DNA of 59,498 bases from Caldilineaceae bacterium (GCA_019637645.1 JAHBVH010000054.1:1-59498); one strand, 5' to 3'. Positions 33,596 through 42,614 are shown, counted from the stretch's first letter. Translations and numbers: made by a program. Notes: a model not told the origin generated them from the sequence alone.

Positions 33596-36031
33596 ATGAC
33601 GACATCCACGGCAACACCAACCACGACGCCGACTGGACGTACATTTCACTATATCAATAACCTCTATTTTCAAGATGGTGTGCTCTTTAGCAGTATCCTG
33701 GTGGGGTTACTCTACCTATTGGTGGCAGCTTCGCTCGATGGGGCCGGCTATGTCACCTCGATGGGGCTGCTCTACCCTGTCACAATGGGGGCCATTGCCG
33801 TCAGCTTGTTGATGGCTTACAGCCGTTTTGACAGCTTTTTCGCTTTTTCGCATGGTATGTTTACGGGGCTAGCCTGGATCCTCTTTCTCATGCGGAACTT
33901 GGTCACAGAGACCGAAAGCCGCTCCTTTATTGAGTTTGGCTTTCCCGAACTTCAGGCTAAGGTCTACTTTGTGCTCTATCGATTGCTCAAGTGGGTTGAA
34001 TTGGCGTGGTCGGGGCAGGCTGCGGCGGATAACTATATGTTTATCTTTGAGATCTGCCTGCTCGTCTGGTGGTTGACCTATCTGGGCATTTGGTCGATTT
34101 TTCGCCATGGTTATACGTGGCGTGCTGTGATTCCAGCAGGTGTTGTGATGTTGATCAACACCTACTATGCACCCCAATCGGTGACCGGTCTTCTCTTTAT
34201 CTTTGCCTTTCTCGCCTTGATCTTGCTAGTGCGCACCAATTTGGCCGAGCAGCAGTTGCGTTGGCGCTATCAACGTACTTACTTTAGCCAAGATATTACC
34301 TTGGACTTTCTACGGACAGGACTGCTCTATAGTTTTTGCGTAATGGCGATCGCCTTTTTTGCACCCGGGTTGGGCCGCAGCGGCCCCGTGCGCGATGTAT
34401 TGCGTCCACTGACTGAGGAGTATGTCAAGCTGAGCGAGCGAGTAACGGAGCTTTATCCAAGTTTGGTGCGCCAAGTGCGGCCAACAACGGCGGCCTTTGG
34501 TCGTTCGTTAACGCTCAGTGGTGAGCGCAACGTCGGCGAAGAGATTATTTTTACAGTAGCCACGCCTTTGGGCCGCTATTGGCGTGCGGTTGTCTTTGAT
34601 ACGTTTGACGGGAGACAATGGCAAAATACCAATGACTTTGCGGTTGAATTTGATGCTGAAACTATTTTGCCGGTCCCCAATTGGCAAGCGCGCGAATCGA
34701 TTACACAGACGATTCAAGTGTTGGCCCCGACGGGCGATGTCATCTTTGGCGCACCGGATATCTATTGGATCAATCTGCCCTTAGACGCGCAAGTATCGCC
34801 GGCGCCAGCCACAAGTATTACAAGTGCCTCCGCCGTCGAGGAGACCGAGGCCCCCGCCGTCGAATTTACCTATGCTCGTTCGCGCCAAACCTTAGATATT
34901 GGTGATAGCTATACGGTGTTGAGTCGCCAAACCACTGTCACCCAAAATGCCCTGGAAAACGCGGGAACCGATTACCCGGCCTTGATTACGGATAAATATC
35001 TACAGTTGCCGGAAGATTTTTCGCCGCGGATTCGAGAATTGGCCATTACTTTAACCGATGGCTTGCCTACGGCCTATGCCAAGGCCAAAGCGGTGGAAAC
35101 CTATTTACGCACAATTGACTACGATGACGCCATCCCTGCACCGCCACAAGATGTCGATCCACTGGAGTACTTCCTTTTTGATCTCAGGCGGGGGTATTGT
35201 GATTATTATGCTTCGGCCATGGCGACCATGTTGCGGAGTGTCGGCATTCCGGCAAGGACGGCCAGCGGTTATGCGGAAGGCTCCTATGATGAGGAGAGCC
35301 GCGTTTTCTTTGTGACAGCGGCGGATGCCCACACTTGGGTGGAGGTCTACTTTCCAACCTACGGTTGGATTGAGTTTGAGCCAACCGCGGGAGAAAGCAC
35401 TCTCACCCGACCGCAAGAAACAGATTCCTCGACCAGTTCCGAGCCAATTACCACTACCGACACACTCAGTAATACGGCCCCGCCAGTGGATAACCCCATG
35501 GCTGATCCGCTGATGAATCCTGCTGAGGAGAACGCACCTTTGCCCGATTGGGGCGGCGCGCCGCCAAGCAGTGGGGCGGCACGTTGGCCCTGGTGGGTTT
35601 GGGCGATCCTGACCCCGCTCTTGGTCCTTGCTGGTTTTATTGGCCTGCGCTATGTTCCGCTCTGGGGGCCAACCCAATTCACACCAGAGCTGCCCCCCAT
35701 TCTCTATGCCCGCATCCAACGGTGGACAGAACGCATTGGGCTACGTTTACCAGCCAATGAAACGCCCTATGAACATGAGCGCCGCCTCGGCCAAGCCTTG
35801 CCCGAAGGAAAACCCTTTACCCGCCAGATTGTACAGACCTATGTGCGCTATCAGTTTGGGCCGCCAACCGACCGCACGGTCACCTTTAGCCCAGCCGGTG
35901 CTCCCCCGGAGGAAGGGCTAGGCCAAAGCTGGCAAGCGCTGGAACGGGTCTTCTGGAAAGCATGGCTACGGAAATTTTACGACACCGTCCTCCGCCGCCG
36001 TGGCAATCCGTATACGTTGATGGGGAAATGA
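33596..36031 (+). CDS. TgpA-type membrane transglutaminase-like protein
   Basis: 811 residues from ATG 33596 (the longer frame from 33548 adds a short N-terminus). The N-terminal third has about eight hydrophobic segments. An extracytoplasmic transglutaminase core follows, with the catalytic triad Cys in RRGYCDYYASAMATMLRSVG (about 534), His in DAHTWVEVYFP (about 579) and acid in GWIEFEPT (about 592). A Ser/Thr-rich linker, one membrane helix near 665 and a cytoplasmic DUF4129-like tail end the protein. This is the TgpA/DUF3488 layout, used for surface protein cross-linking or processing. It follows the 716-residue exported protein in the same operon. Confidence 0.9.
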   Translation: MTTSTATPTTTPTGRTFHYINNLYFQDGVLFSSILVGLLYLLVAASLDGAGYVTSMGLLYPVTMGAIAVSLLMAYSRFDSFFAFSHGMFTGLAWILFLMRNLVTETESRSFIEFGFPELQAKVYFVLYRLLKWVELAWSGQAAADNYMFIFEICLLVWWLTYLGIWSIFRHGYTWRAVIPAGVVMLINTYYAPQSVTGLLFIFAFLALILLVRTNLAEQQLRWRYQRTYFSQDITLDFLRTGLLYSFCVMAIAFFAPGLGRSGPVRDVLRPLTEEYVKLSERVTELYPSLVRQVRPTTAAFGRSLTLSGERNVGEEIIFTVATPLGRYWRAVVFDTFDGRQWQNTNDFAVEFDAETILPVPNWQARESITQTIQVLAPTGDVIFGAPDIYWINLPLDAQVSPAPATSITSASAVEETEAPAVEFTYARSRQTLDIGDSYTVLSRQTTVTQNALENAGTDYPALITDKYLQLPEDFSPRIRELAITLTDGLPTAYAKAKAVETYLRTIDYDDAIPAPPQDVDPLEYFLFDLRRGYCDYYASAMATMLRSVGIPARTASGYAEGSYDEESRVFFVTAADAHTWVEVYFPTYGWIEFEPTAGESTLTRPQETDSSTSSEPITTTDTLSNTAPPVDNPMADPLMNPAEENAPLPDWGGAPPSSGAARWPWWVWAILTPLLVLAGFIGLRYVPLWGPTQFTPELPPILYARIQRWTERIGLRLPANETPYEHERRLGQALPEGKPFTRQIVQTYVRYQFGPPTDRTVTFSPAGAPPEEGLGQSWQALERVFWKAWLRKFYDTVLRRRGNPYTLMGK

Positions 36032-36038
36032 ATCGTAG

Positions 36039-36109
36039 GTAGAGACTCAAAATTTTGAGGATAGATGGTAGTAGAGACTCAAAATTTTGAGTCTCTACTA
36101 CTACCATCT
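36039..36109. terminator. Hairpin repeat between convergent genes
   Basis: GTAGAGACTCAAAA and its reverse complement form a perfect palindrome at 36071-36098, with flanking AGATGGTA and TACCATCT extending the symmetry to 36063-36109. A half copy GTAGAGACTCAAAA-TTTTGAG lies at 36039-36059. It separates two convergent stops (36031, 36113), so it probably ends transcription from both sides. Palindromes starting GTAGAGAC are widely iterated in cyanobacteria and Chloroflexota. Confidence 0.65.
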
Positions 36110-36112
36110 GTC

Positions 36113-36769
36113 CTATTGTATTGGGGCGAGGAGAACCAGTTGCGTCTCTTCGGGTAAGTTGCTCTTGGTGATTTTAAGCATTTCTTGGGGCTCGGGCGCG
36201 GCGGTGCCAAATTCCTTCATGAATTTTTCCACGGGTTCCAGGCTGTCGGCCAAGGATTCGGTGAGCCCGGGGTGGCGATAGTGCATGGGGATGACGATTT
36301 TGGGTTCAAACGCACTCACGACCTCGACCGCATGGGTTGGGTCCAGTGTAGAACCGCCGCCCACAGGAACAAGTAGCACATGGACTTCACCCACATTCAG
36401 ATCATCGATCTCGGCCTGTGAGGGCACTTCGCCCAAGTCGCCAAGATGACCCACCACGAGGTCCCCAAAATCAAAGAAGAAGATCACATTGCGTTCTTTA
36501 GCATTGGGTGAGTTTTTGCGATGATAGGTCGTCGCCCCAGTGACAAAAATGTTCTGTAGCTCATACTCCCCTGGCCCTTCCAATAGACGCGGCTCGCCTA
36601 AAACGCGATCAACGGCATTGTGCCCTGGCTGATTGTGGCTGACTGTGACGATGTCGGCGCGTGGCTTGGGCAAGGTCAGCCCAACCGAACGATCATAGGG
36701 ATCACAGAGAATCGTGACACCCCCTTCGCGAATTCTGAAACAAGATAACCCATACCACGTAATATCCAT
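36113..36769 (-). CDS. MBL-fold protein (UlaG-like) with altered metal-binding motif
   Basis: 218 residues. The sequence has the beta-lactamase-type fold pattern of the Lactamase_B_3 / UlaG group: [25 protein letters not shown], then GHLGDLG and VIPMHYRHP. In the first metal site, where the family has HxHxDH, the gene has HNQPGHN, so the second His and the Asp are missing and only part of the metal set is seen. The later residues (Asp in GDLG, His in MHYRHP) are present. It may therefore be a one-metal or inactive relative. It is convergent with the transglutaminase gene; 490 bp of non-coding sequence lies upstream. Confidence 0.8.
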   Translation of the reverse strand: MDITWYGLSCFRIREGGVTILCDPYDRSVGLTLPKPRADIVTVSHNQPGHNAVDRVLGEPRLLEGPGEYELQNIFVTGATTYHRKNSPNAKERNVIFFFDFGDLVVGHLGDLGEVPSQAEIDDLNVGEVHVLLVPVGGGSTLDPTHAVEVVSAFEPKIVIPMHYRHPGLTESLADSLEPVEKFMKEFGTAAPEPQEMLKITKSNLPEETQLVLLAPIQ

Positions 36770-36787
36770 AAAGACTCCTGTTCATAC

Positions 36788-36921
36788 ATAACTCAAGTTG
36801 TGAGCACCTGCCACAGTGGGTGCTCTGTGCGAGGGTGGGGCGCAACTTGGGTTATATAGTCTTTGCTATCAATTGGTTACGCACCTGGACAAGTGCAGAC
36901 AGGTCTGGAAAATCTGTCTGC
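36788..36921. other. Two structured inverted repeats in a long intergenic region
   Basis: ATAACTCAAGTTG (36788-36800) faces CAACTTGGGTTAT (36843-36855), one G-U, enclosing GAGCACC/GGTGCTC. Next, GTTACGCACCTGGACAAG introduces GCAGACAG (36895-36902) facing CTGTCTGC (36914-36921). The second part matches the GTTAC(A/G)CAC(T/C)TGGACAAG flank of the palindromic repeat at 49700-49765 read in the other direction. The rest of 36770-37260 shows no convincing ORF; a promoter lies at 37100-37128. Confidence 0.45.
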
Positions 36922-37099
36922 GCGCTGGACGCGATCTCCTCTTTGCCTGCGTGATCGGAACAAATGTTTCACACTACTATACCGCAATTTTGCCGATTTT
37001 GCTAATTTTTGGGCTGCTGGTGGCCGTGGCAACCACGCGTCAGCATGTACTGCCCATGGCTGCTTGTCCACCAAATTTTGATCGGAAAAGGCGTTTTGG

Positions 37100-37128
37100 T
37101 TGCGTGGATCATCTGGCAATGTTATGAT
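37100..37128 (+). promoter_or_regulatory. Candidate promoter of the PH-domain gene
   Basis: TTGCGT, 17 bp, TATGAT at 37123-37128. A leader of ~125 nt would precede the ATG at 37261, which has AAAGGAG upstream. Confidence 0.45.
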
Positions 37129-37260
37129 TACACCGTTCAAGAAAGGCAGGAGACAGCTAATCGTAAACACCCCCTGAACAGATTGTCTTTGCTCATTTAT
37201 TCAACATTGCAGCATTGCATCGCTCACCCCAGCGTATGAATATCAATAAAGGAGTTATTC

Positions 37261-37824
37261 ATGCAACGTGATGAAATTCGCAATATCGTCAATGCAGAGT
37301 TTCAACGTTCTCTCGCCGAAAGTGGAACCCAGATCACCGCGCTGCCCCCGAACCAACTACAGGCCCTCGCGGGGGCACTTGCCGATAGTGTCTTTGCAGC
37401 GATTGCTGCTGTGGAAGATGAGGAGACAAGCCTTGCTCCCCTTCCCCATAATCTTGTTAGACCAACAGGAGAACCGGAAATGACCCAAGATGTACCAGAA
37501 CAAAAGCTTTGGCGCGGGCGGCCCTATCTGACCATTGGCACCATCTATGAAATTACTTCGCAGCGCATCCGGGTGATCAAAGGGGTATTCGGCAACCATA
37601 TTGATGAAGTCGAGTTAATCCGTGTCCGCGATACAAGCGTCAAGCAACATCTCGGCGAACGGATGTTGGATGTTGGGGATATTACGATTCTCAGTAATGA
37701 TCCCTCCCACCCAGAACTCGTGCTCAATAACGTGAAAAACCCGCTTGAAGTGCGCGAACTGATCCGCGGTGCTGTGAATAAAGAAAAAGATCGCCGCGGC
37801 CTCCGCTATCGCGAAGATATGTAA
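37261..37824 (+). CDS. Soluble protein with a C-terminal bacterial PH domain
   Basis: 187 residues. The N-terminal ~80 residues are helical and acidic; the C-terminal ~100 (LWRGRPYLTIGTIYEITSQRIRVIKGVFGNHIDEVELIRVRD) are a bPH2/YdbT-like domain, the same fold found twice in the protein at 721-3219. There is no membrane segment. The start is supported by the strong AAAGGAG at good spacing. The function is unknown, and relatives are small sensor-like proteins. The next gene starts 128 bp downstream, after a palindrome. Confidence 0.78.
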   Translation: MQRDEIRNIVNAEFQRSLAESGTQITALPPNQLQALAGALADSVFAAIAAVEDEETSLAPLPHNLVRPTGEPEMTQDVPEQKLWRGRPYLTIGTIYEITSQRIRVIKGVFGNHIDEVELIRVRDTSVKQHLGERMLDVGDITILSNDPSHPELVLNNVKNPLEVRELIRGAVNKEKDRRGLRYREDM

Positions 37825-37884
37825 GCGCAAAACGCCACGGTATAAAATAAACAAGCTGTATGCAAGCCGCGTGTTTTACCCTAG

Positions 37885-37918
37885 AAATCTGACAGGTTTT
37901 GCAAAACCTGTCAGATTT
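37885..37918. repeat. Perfect 16-bp palindrome of the dispersed family
   Basis: AAATCTGACAGGTTTT and its exact reverse complement are separated by GC. It lies in the 128-bp gap between the PH-domain and inositol monophosphatase genes. Confidence 0.75.
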
Positions 37919-37952
37919 GCGGCTGTATGTCTCTGAATGAAAAGGTGCCTTC

Positions 37953-38795
37953 ATGGCAGTACACCCCTTTGACATAGAAGCAATCATCGCCATTGTGCAA
38001 AAGGCGGGACACTTAGTCTCAGAGATGCGCCGGGGTGGCTTGCAGCAGGTGCAAAGCAAATCCGTCGTCATTGATCTAGTCACCGAAGCCGATCTGGCAA
38101 GTGAAGCGTTCCTGCGCAATGCATTGCAGCAGCGCTACCCCCAAGTCGGCTTTTGGGGAGAAGAGAGCAATCAACAGCCAACCGAAGAATTTTTCTGGCT
38201 TGTCGATCCCATTGATGGGACGACCAACTTTGCCAATGGGATCCCCCACTACGCGGTCAATGTTGCGCTTTGCCAAGGGTCGGCGGCCATTCTTGGGGTG
38301 ACTCTCCAATTACCGGCCGGGAATGTCTACTGGGCGGTACAAGGCCAAGGTGCCTTTTGGCGCACGGCGGATGGGCAGCAACAACGCCTGCAGGTCAACC
38401 GTTCCACCCAACTCAACCATGCCTTGGTAGCCACTGGTTTTCCCTATCATCGGGCGGAATCGACCGATAACAATGGCACTGAATTTGCCTACTTCTTACC
38501 CCGTTGCCAGAGTGTACGCTGTCTCGGCGCGGCTGCTCTGGATCTAGCCTTTGTCGCCCATGGGCTGCTTGCTGCTTGCTGGGAAGGTTGGCTCGGTCCT
38601 TGGGATGCCGCCGCGGGCGTCCTGCTGGTACAAGAAGCCGGTGGCTCTGTCACCGACTATCGCGGCCAGCCATGGCAACTGCCCGGTCAACAGGGCCTCA
38701 TCGCCAGTAATGGTCAACCGACCTTGCACGAAGCTCTCTTCACGGGCATCCAAACGGCCCGTACCCAACTGACTGAAACGCGGATCGCTTTATAG
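37953..38795 (+). CDS. Inositol monophosphatase family protein
   Basis: 280 residues, cytoplasmic. It hydrolyses inositol-1-phosphate or related sugar phosphates (also CysQ- or FBPase-like activities). Metal-binding sites are visible: Glu in GEESNQQ, the signature WLVDPIDGTTNFANGIPHYAVNVAL and the second signature WEGWLGPWDAAAGVLLVQEAGG. The length is normal. It is followed directly by a decayed MttB-family gene whose homology begins a few bases after the stop codon. Confidence 0.93.
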   Translation: MAVHPFDIEAIIAIVQKAGHLVSEMRRGGLQQVQSKSVVIDLVTEADLASEAFLRNALQQRYPQVGFWGEESNQQPTEEFFWLVDPIDGTTNFANGIPHYAVNVALCQGSAAILGVTLQLPAGNVYWAVQGQGAFWRTADGQQQRLQVNRSTQLNHALVATGFPYHRAESTDNNGTEFAYFLPRCQSVRCLGAAALDLAFVAHGLLAACWEGWLGPWDAAAGVLLVQEAGGSVTDYRGQPWQLPGQQGLIASNGQPTLHEALFTGIQTARTQLTETRIAL

Positions 38796-38799
38796 AAAC

Positions 38800-39429
38800 C
38801 AGTTGATCCAGCCCGGCGCACCGGTACTCTAGGGCGGCTTTACCTCAAATATTGGCATGAAGAGCGGCGCACCGGTCTTTGGCACACCAGAAGGGGCTTG
38901 GGCCATGGCGATCGGTGCCCAACTGGCGCGGCGCTCCCACTTGCCCTAGCGCGGCAGTGGTAGCCTGAATACAGCCAAAGTACCGGATGCCCAATCGGCC
39001 TATGAGACTATGTGGATCACTTAGCCCGCGGTGATGGCGCACACCAACTTTTTGATGCACGCGGTCTTTTTGATGCACGCGGTGGGGTGGTTGGATGGCG
39101 GCTTGACCGTCGCCTATGAGAAGATTATCATTGACACCGAGGGCCTTGCTATGTTCCAGACCTTTTGGGGCGGCCACCACTTTGGTACGCCGCACACCCA
39201 AGCGCGCTATGCAACTGAATTTCACCCCACCTGCTTGGGCGACCGCCAGAACTTTGAAAATTGGCAGCAGGGTGGTTCGTTAGATACCGCGCAACGGGCC
39301 AACCGCATCTGGAAACAGTTGCCCGAGGAATATGAGGCATCCCCCTTGGAGCCAGCCATTGAGCAGGCATTGCGCGCCTTTGTGGCGCGCCGTGAACGCG
39401 AATTGGTCGGTATGAAATTGTATCGTTAA
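38800..39429 (+). pseudogene. Trimethylamine methyltransferase (MttB) family remnant
   Basis: One reading frame (the frame of the ATG at 39034) runs from 38800 to 39429 and reads as the C-terminal ~40% of an MttB-family protein: QLIQPGAPVL*GGFTSNIGM, then SGAPVFGTPEGAWAMAIG, RRSHLP*RGSGSLNTAKVPD and AYETMWIT*PAVMAHTNF. There are three stop codons, at 38830, 38947 and 39022, and all are TAG, at places where relatives have aromatic residues. An 18-bp in-frame tandem duplication (TTTTTGATGCACGCGGT) inserts six residues, and the region between IIIDTEGLAMF and GGHHFGTPHT is shorter than in relatives. The 5' part of the gene is missing, so it is a decayed fragment. Genuine MttB enzymes place a pyrrolysine at a single TAG. 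Confidence 0.75.
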
Positions 39430-39443
39430 TTGGGGGTATATCA

Positions 39444-40283
39444 ATGCGTCATCCATTCCTTACGCCTGCGTCGATCCAGCAAGCGCCCGCGGACTATCTC
39501 GCTGCCACTGGGGAAATCTTTGCACTATTTAACACCCAGGATTCAGGGAATGTCTCCTATGGTGTGCAGATCGACGGCGAACGCTATTTTGTGAAAACAG
39601 CCGGTGATCCTGCTGACACTCGCCCCTATTTGTCCCATGCGGCGCGCGTAGCGCTGTTACGCAATGCCGTGCAACTGGCCCACAACAGCGAACATGCCGC
39701 GCTCATTCCGCTTCGGCAGGTGGTTGAGTCGCCAGTGGGGCCGCTCTTGGTCTATGCTTGGGTTGACGGCGAGTTAGTTGGCGTCTCCAGCAGCCAGCGT
39801 GAGAACCCGACTTCCCCCTATCAGCGCTTTCGGGCGTTACCATCCGCTGAGCTCTTAACGGCGTTGGATTTGATCGTCGATCTCCATGACTATTTGGCGG
39901 CGCGGGGGTGGGTTGCCGTCGATTTTTATGACGGTTGCTTGCTCTATGACTTTGGTCGTCAAAGGTTGCGGATCATGGATCTGGATACCTATCACCAAGG
40001 TCCTTTGATCAATACAATGGGGCGTATGTTCGGCTCCTCCCGCTTTATGGCCCCCGAAGAATTTCAGCTCGGTGCGCCGATTGATCAGCGCACAACCGTC
40101 TTTACCTTGGGGCGTACCGTGGCCCTCTTCCTCTCCGATGGCACCCTCGACCGGCCACCCTTTCGGGGACACGACGCACTCTATCAGGTTGTCTATCGAG
40201 CTTGTCAACCGGAGCGCACCGATCGCTTTGCTACCATGGCGGCTTTTGCGGCGGCTTGGCGGCAGGCGCGCGGCGCATCCTAA
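39444..40283 (+). CDS. Protein-kinase-like fold protein with altered motifs
   Basis: 279 residues. The protein-kinase fold is suggested by the Lys in GERYFVKTAGD (ATP site), the loop GWVAVDFYDGCLLYDFGRQ in place of HRDxxxxN, MDLDTYHQGP in place of DFG, and SRFMAPEEFQLG, which matches the kinase APE motif. No receptor part and no membrane helix. The altered loops leave activity uncertain. It could be a small-molecule kinase of the same fold. It starts 14 bp after the MttB remnant and is 24 bp upstream of the esterase, so the two genes may be an operon. Confidence 0.72.
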   Translation: MRHPFLTPASIQQAPADYLAATGEIFALFNTQDSGNVSYGVQIDGERYFVKTAGDPADTRPYLSHAARVALLRNAVQLAHNSEHAALIPLRQVVESPVGPLLVYAWVDGELVGVSSSQRENPTSPYQRFRALPSAELLTALDLIVDLHDYLAARGWVAVDFYDGCLLYDFGRQRLRIMDLDTYHQGPLINTMGRMFGSSRFMAPEEFQLGAPIDQRTTVFTLGRTVALFLSDGTLDRPPFRGHDALYQVVYRACQPERTDRFATMAAFAAAWRQARGAS

Positions 40284-40307
40284 ATCTAGCGGCAAGGAAT
40301 ACCTCCT

Positions 40308-41144
40308 GTGACGACTGAACCTATCTTAACCGTAGCCGACTATCTCCGCTTACCCGCGGTGCCACCGACCGCCGTAATCGCCTATGGAGATGCGCCGGAA
40401 CACTTTGGTCATCTCTATCTCCCCAGCCAAGGCACGGCACACCCCGTTCTGCTGCTTATTCACGGTGGCTGTTGGCGCGATCAATATGGGTTAGCGCCGT
40501 TGGGGCGCTTTTGCGCGACCTTTGCCGCCTTGGGGATCGCCGTCTGGAGTCTAGAATACCGGCGGTTGGGCAACGGCGGCGGGTGGCCTGTAACGTTCGT
40601 GGACATTGCCACCGGTACCGACTATCTGCGAACGTTGGCGCAACGCTATCCTCTGGATCTTCAGCGTGTCGTCGCGGTCGGTCATTCGGCAGGGGGCCAC
40701 TTGGCTTTGTGGTTGGCGGCCCGTCATCGCCTGCCTCCTGCTTCGCCCTTGGCCCATCCCGATCCATTGCCGCTCCAGCATGTCATTGCGCTGGCTGGCA
40801 TTCCGGATCTGGTTGATGCGGCCACACGTAATCTCTGTGGTGGCGCAGTGATCGATTTACTCGGCGGCACCGTGGCCGCGGTGCCGGAACGCTACCAGGC
40901 TACCTCGCCCCACGCGCATCTACCGCTCGGGGTTCCCCATCATCTCCTGATCGGCACCGCCGATCAAGCGGTGCCGGTGGTACACAATGATGGCTATGTG
41001 GCGGCGGCTCAGGCCCAAGGCGACGCGGTGCGCTATACCGTCCTGCCCGCAATCGGCCATTTTGAGCTTGTCACCCCGGGGGCGCGTAGCTGGTCAGTGG
41101 TACAAGACGCGCTTGTCTCTGCCTTTGCTGCTACTGCCACCTAA
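40308..41144 (+). CDS. Alpha/beta hydrolase (esterase/lipase, kynurenine-formamidase-like)
   Basis: 278 residues starting at GTG 40308. The HGG oxyanion motif is in LLIHGGCWRDQYG, the nucleophile Ser in VGHSAGGHLALWLAARH, the acid in GTADQAVP and His in IGHFELVTP. This is the hormone-sensitive-lipase/BD-FAE type pattern. It hydrolyses an ester or amide of unknown nature in the cytoplasm. The gene is next to the kinase-like protein, and its stop is 132 bp from the convergent dehydrogenase. Confidence 0.9.
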   Translation: MTTEPILTVADYLRLPAVPPTAVIAYGDAPEHFGHLYLPSQGTAHPVLLLIHGGCWRDQYGLAPLGRFCATFAALGIAVWSLEYRRLGNGGGWPVTFVDIATGTDYLRTLAQRYPLDLQRVVAVGHSAGGHLALWLAARHRLPPASPLAHPDPLPLQHVIALAGIPDLVDAATRNLCGGAVIDLLGGTVAAVPERYQATSPHAHLPLGVPHHLLIGTADQAVPVVHNDGYVAAAQAQGDAVRYTVLPAIGHFELVTPGARSWSVVQDALVSAFAATAT

Positions 41145-41276
41145 GCACGCTGCTCATAAAGTGTTTGGGGATGCGGTGTGCGTATCGCCCGCGCAAGCCC
41201 GCTTTAGCCCTTAGCTCCCCGGGGACGCGCCATGTACTGCTCTCATCGACAGGCAATGCCCCGGCACCGCGCACAG

Positions 41277-42356
41277 TTACGCGTTCAATGCCAGCGGTAC
41301 CCCAAATTCTGTCCCTAGCTCCTGCAACTCATTCACCACATACGCGGTCAACGGAATGCCATTGCGGAGCCGCTCTTGTTCCGTCTCATGCTCGATCTCA
41401 CCGGCCACATAGATGCGTTCCTGCCCAGCCATTTTGGGCGCGGCATGTAAGGCGCGGATCATGGCGTCCATGTCCCGTTTGAACTCCTCTACCGAGCGGA
41501 AGAGATCAATCCGCATCGCCACGAAGAAATGGCCGTCGGTATTAAAGCCCATCTCCTTGCCTTCGTAGAGCGTGTGCCAACTGCCGGAAAGAATATTGCA
41601 CAAGATCGAGACCATCATCATCAGGCCATAGCCCTTATGCCCACCTTGTTCGCGCGTGCCGCCCAGCGGGTAAAGATTGCGCACTTGGCCTGGATCGGTG
41701 GTTGGGTTGCCATTGGCATCCGCCCCCCAACCCAGTGGAATATTGAGGCCATTGTCGCGCAGCATGGCAATGCGATTGAAGGGGACGGTCGAGGTCGCCA
41801 TGTCAAAGAGATAGGGTGGCTCTTCGAGCGTGGGAAAGGAGATGGCTAGCGGATTCGTCGAGAACATGCCCACGGAGCCAAAGGTGGGCATAACCCCATA
41901 TTGGCTACCGCCGGGATAGAAGCGGCCTGTCATGCTGACCCCGATCATATCCTGTTGCAGCGCGAGCCAAGGATAATAGCCGGCGGCACCATAGTGGTAG
42001 CTATTGTGCATGGCTACGAGGCCGATCCCATGTTGCTGTGCTTTTTGCATAGCCAAGCGCATGGCCCACGGACTGCCCACCAAACCCAACGCACTCTGAC
42101 CATCGACGCGCGCCGAAATCGGTGTTTCATGGTCAATGGTAAATTGGGGACGCAGGTTGATCAGCCCATTAGTGATCTGTTTGTGGTAAATTGGCTTCAA
42201 ATTGCGCACCCCATGCGTTTCTACCCCACGCCGACTGGCATAGAGCAGAACATCGGTTGCATCTTTGGCATGTTCTGGCAAACAGCCGAGGCGTTCAAAG
42301 ATCGTCTGCACAAAAGTATGGAGCGCATCCGCTCCGATCCGGGCAACATATTCCAT
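41277..42356 (-). CDS. Malate/L-lactate dehydrogenase family (LDH2) oxidoreductase
   Basis: About 359 residues from ATG 42356; a frame extended to 42461 has no Shine-Dalgarno, whereas GTAGAGGAACC precedes 42356. This LDH2 family is NAD(P)-dependent and differs from classical MDH/LDH. Features: VLLYASRRGVETHGV, VDGQSALGLVGSPWAM, NSYHYGAAGYYPW (catalytic His region) and a Gly-rich GGHKGYGLMMMVSIL. Members oxidise 2-hydroxy acids such as malate, lactate, ureidoglycolate or sulfolactate; the substrate cannot be told from sequence. It stands alone. Confidence 0.88.
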   Translation of the reverse strand: MEYVARIGADALHTFVQTIFERLGCLPEHAKDATDVLLYASRRGVETHGVRNLKPIYHKQITNGLINLRPQFTIDHETPISARVDGQSALGLVGSPWAMRLAMQKAQQHGIGLVAMHNSYHYGAAGYYPWLALQQDMIGVSMTGRFYPGGSQYGVMPTFGSVGMFSTNPLAISFPTLEEPPYLFDMATSTVPFNRIAMLRDNGLNIPLGWGADANGNPTTDPGQVRNLYPLGGTREQGGHKGYGLMMMVSILCNILSGSWHTLYEGKEMGFNTDGHFFVAMRIDLFRSVEEFKRDMDAMIRALHAAPKMAGQERIYVAGEIEHETEQERLRNGIPLTAYVVNELQELGTEFGVPLALNA

Positions 42357-42614
42357 TGGTTCCTCTACTTCTAGCGAGATAAAATGGGCTGGCTGACATG
42401 GCAAACCGCCACGGATGACAGTGCAAGCACCTTCTCGATCAAGAAGGGAGCAGACGGCCATGTTGCCAAGTTAGGGTCCAAACAGCATTCATCTAATGAT
42501 GTCCATGGGCTTCTTCAGACCAAACAAGCGCAGTATATCACTAGCAAGATCGCAATGCAACCAATGCGCTTCCCTGCTTGCTTGCACTGTGATGACAGAA
42601 ACTGGCAGGCCCAA

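Noticed and set aside
36816..37127. 103-residue open frame on the plus strand
   Set aside because: No ribosome binding site, odd composition, and it overlaps the inverted repeats and a promoter.
38800..39429. Functional pyrrolysine-containing MttB
   Set aside because: Three TAGs instead of one, a missing N-terminal half, and an internal loss point to decay.
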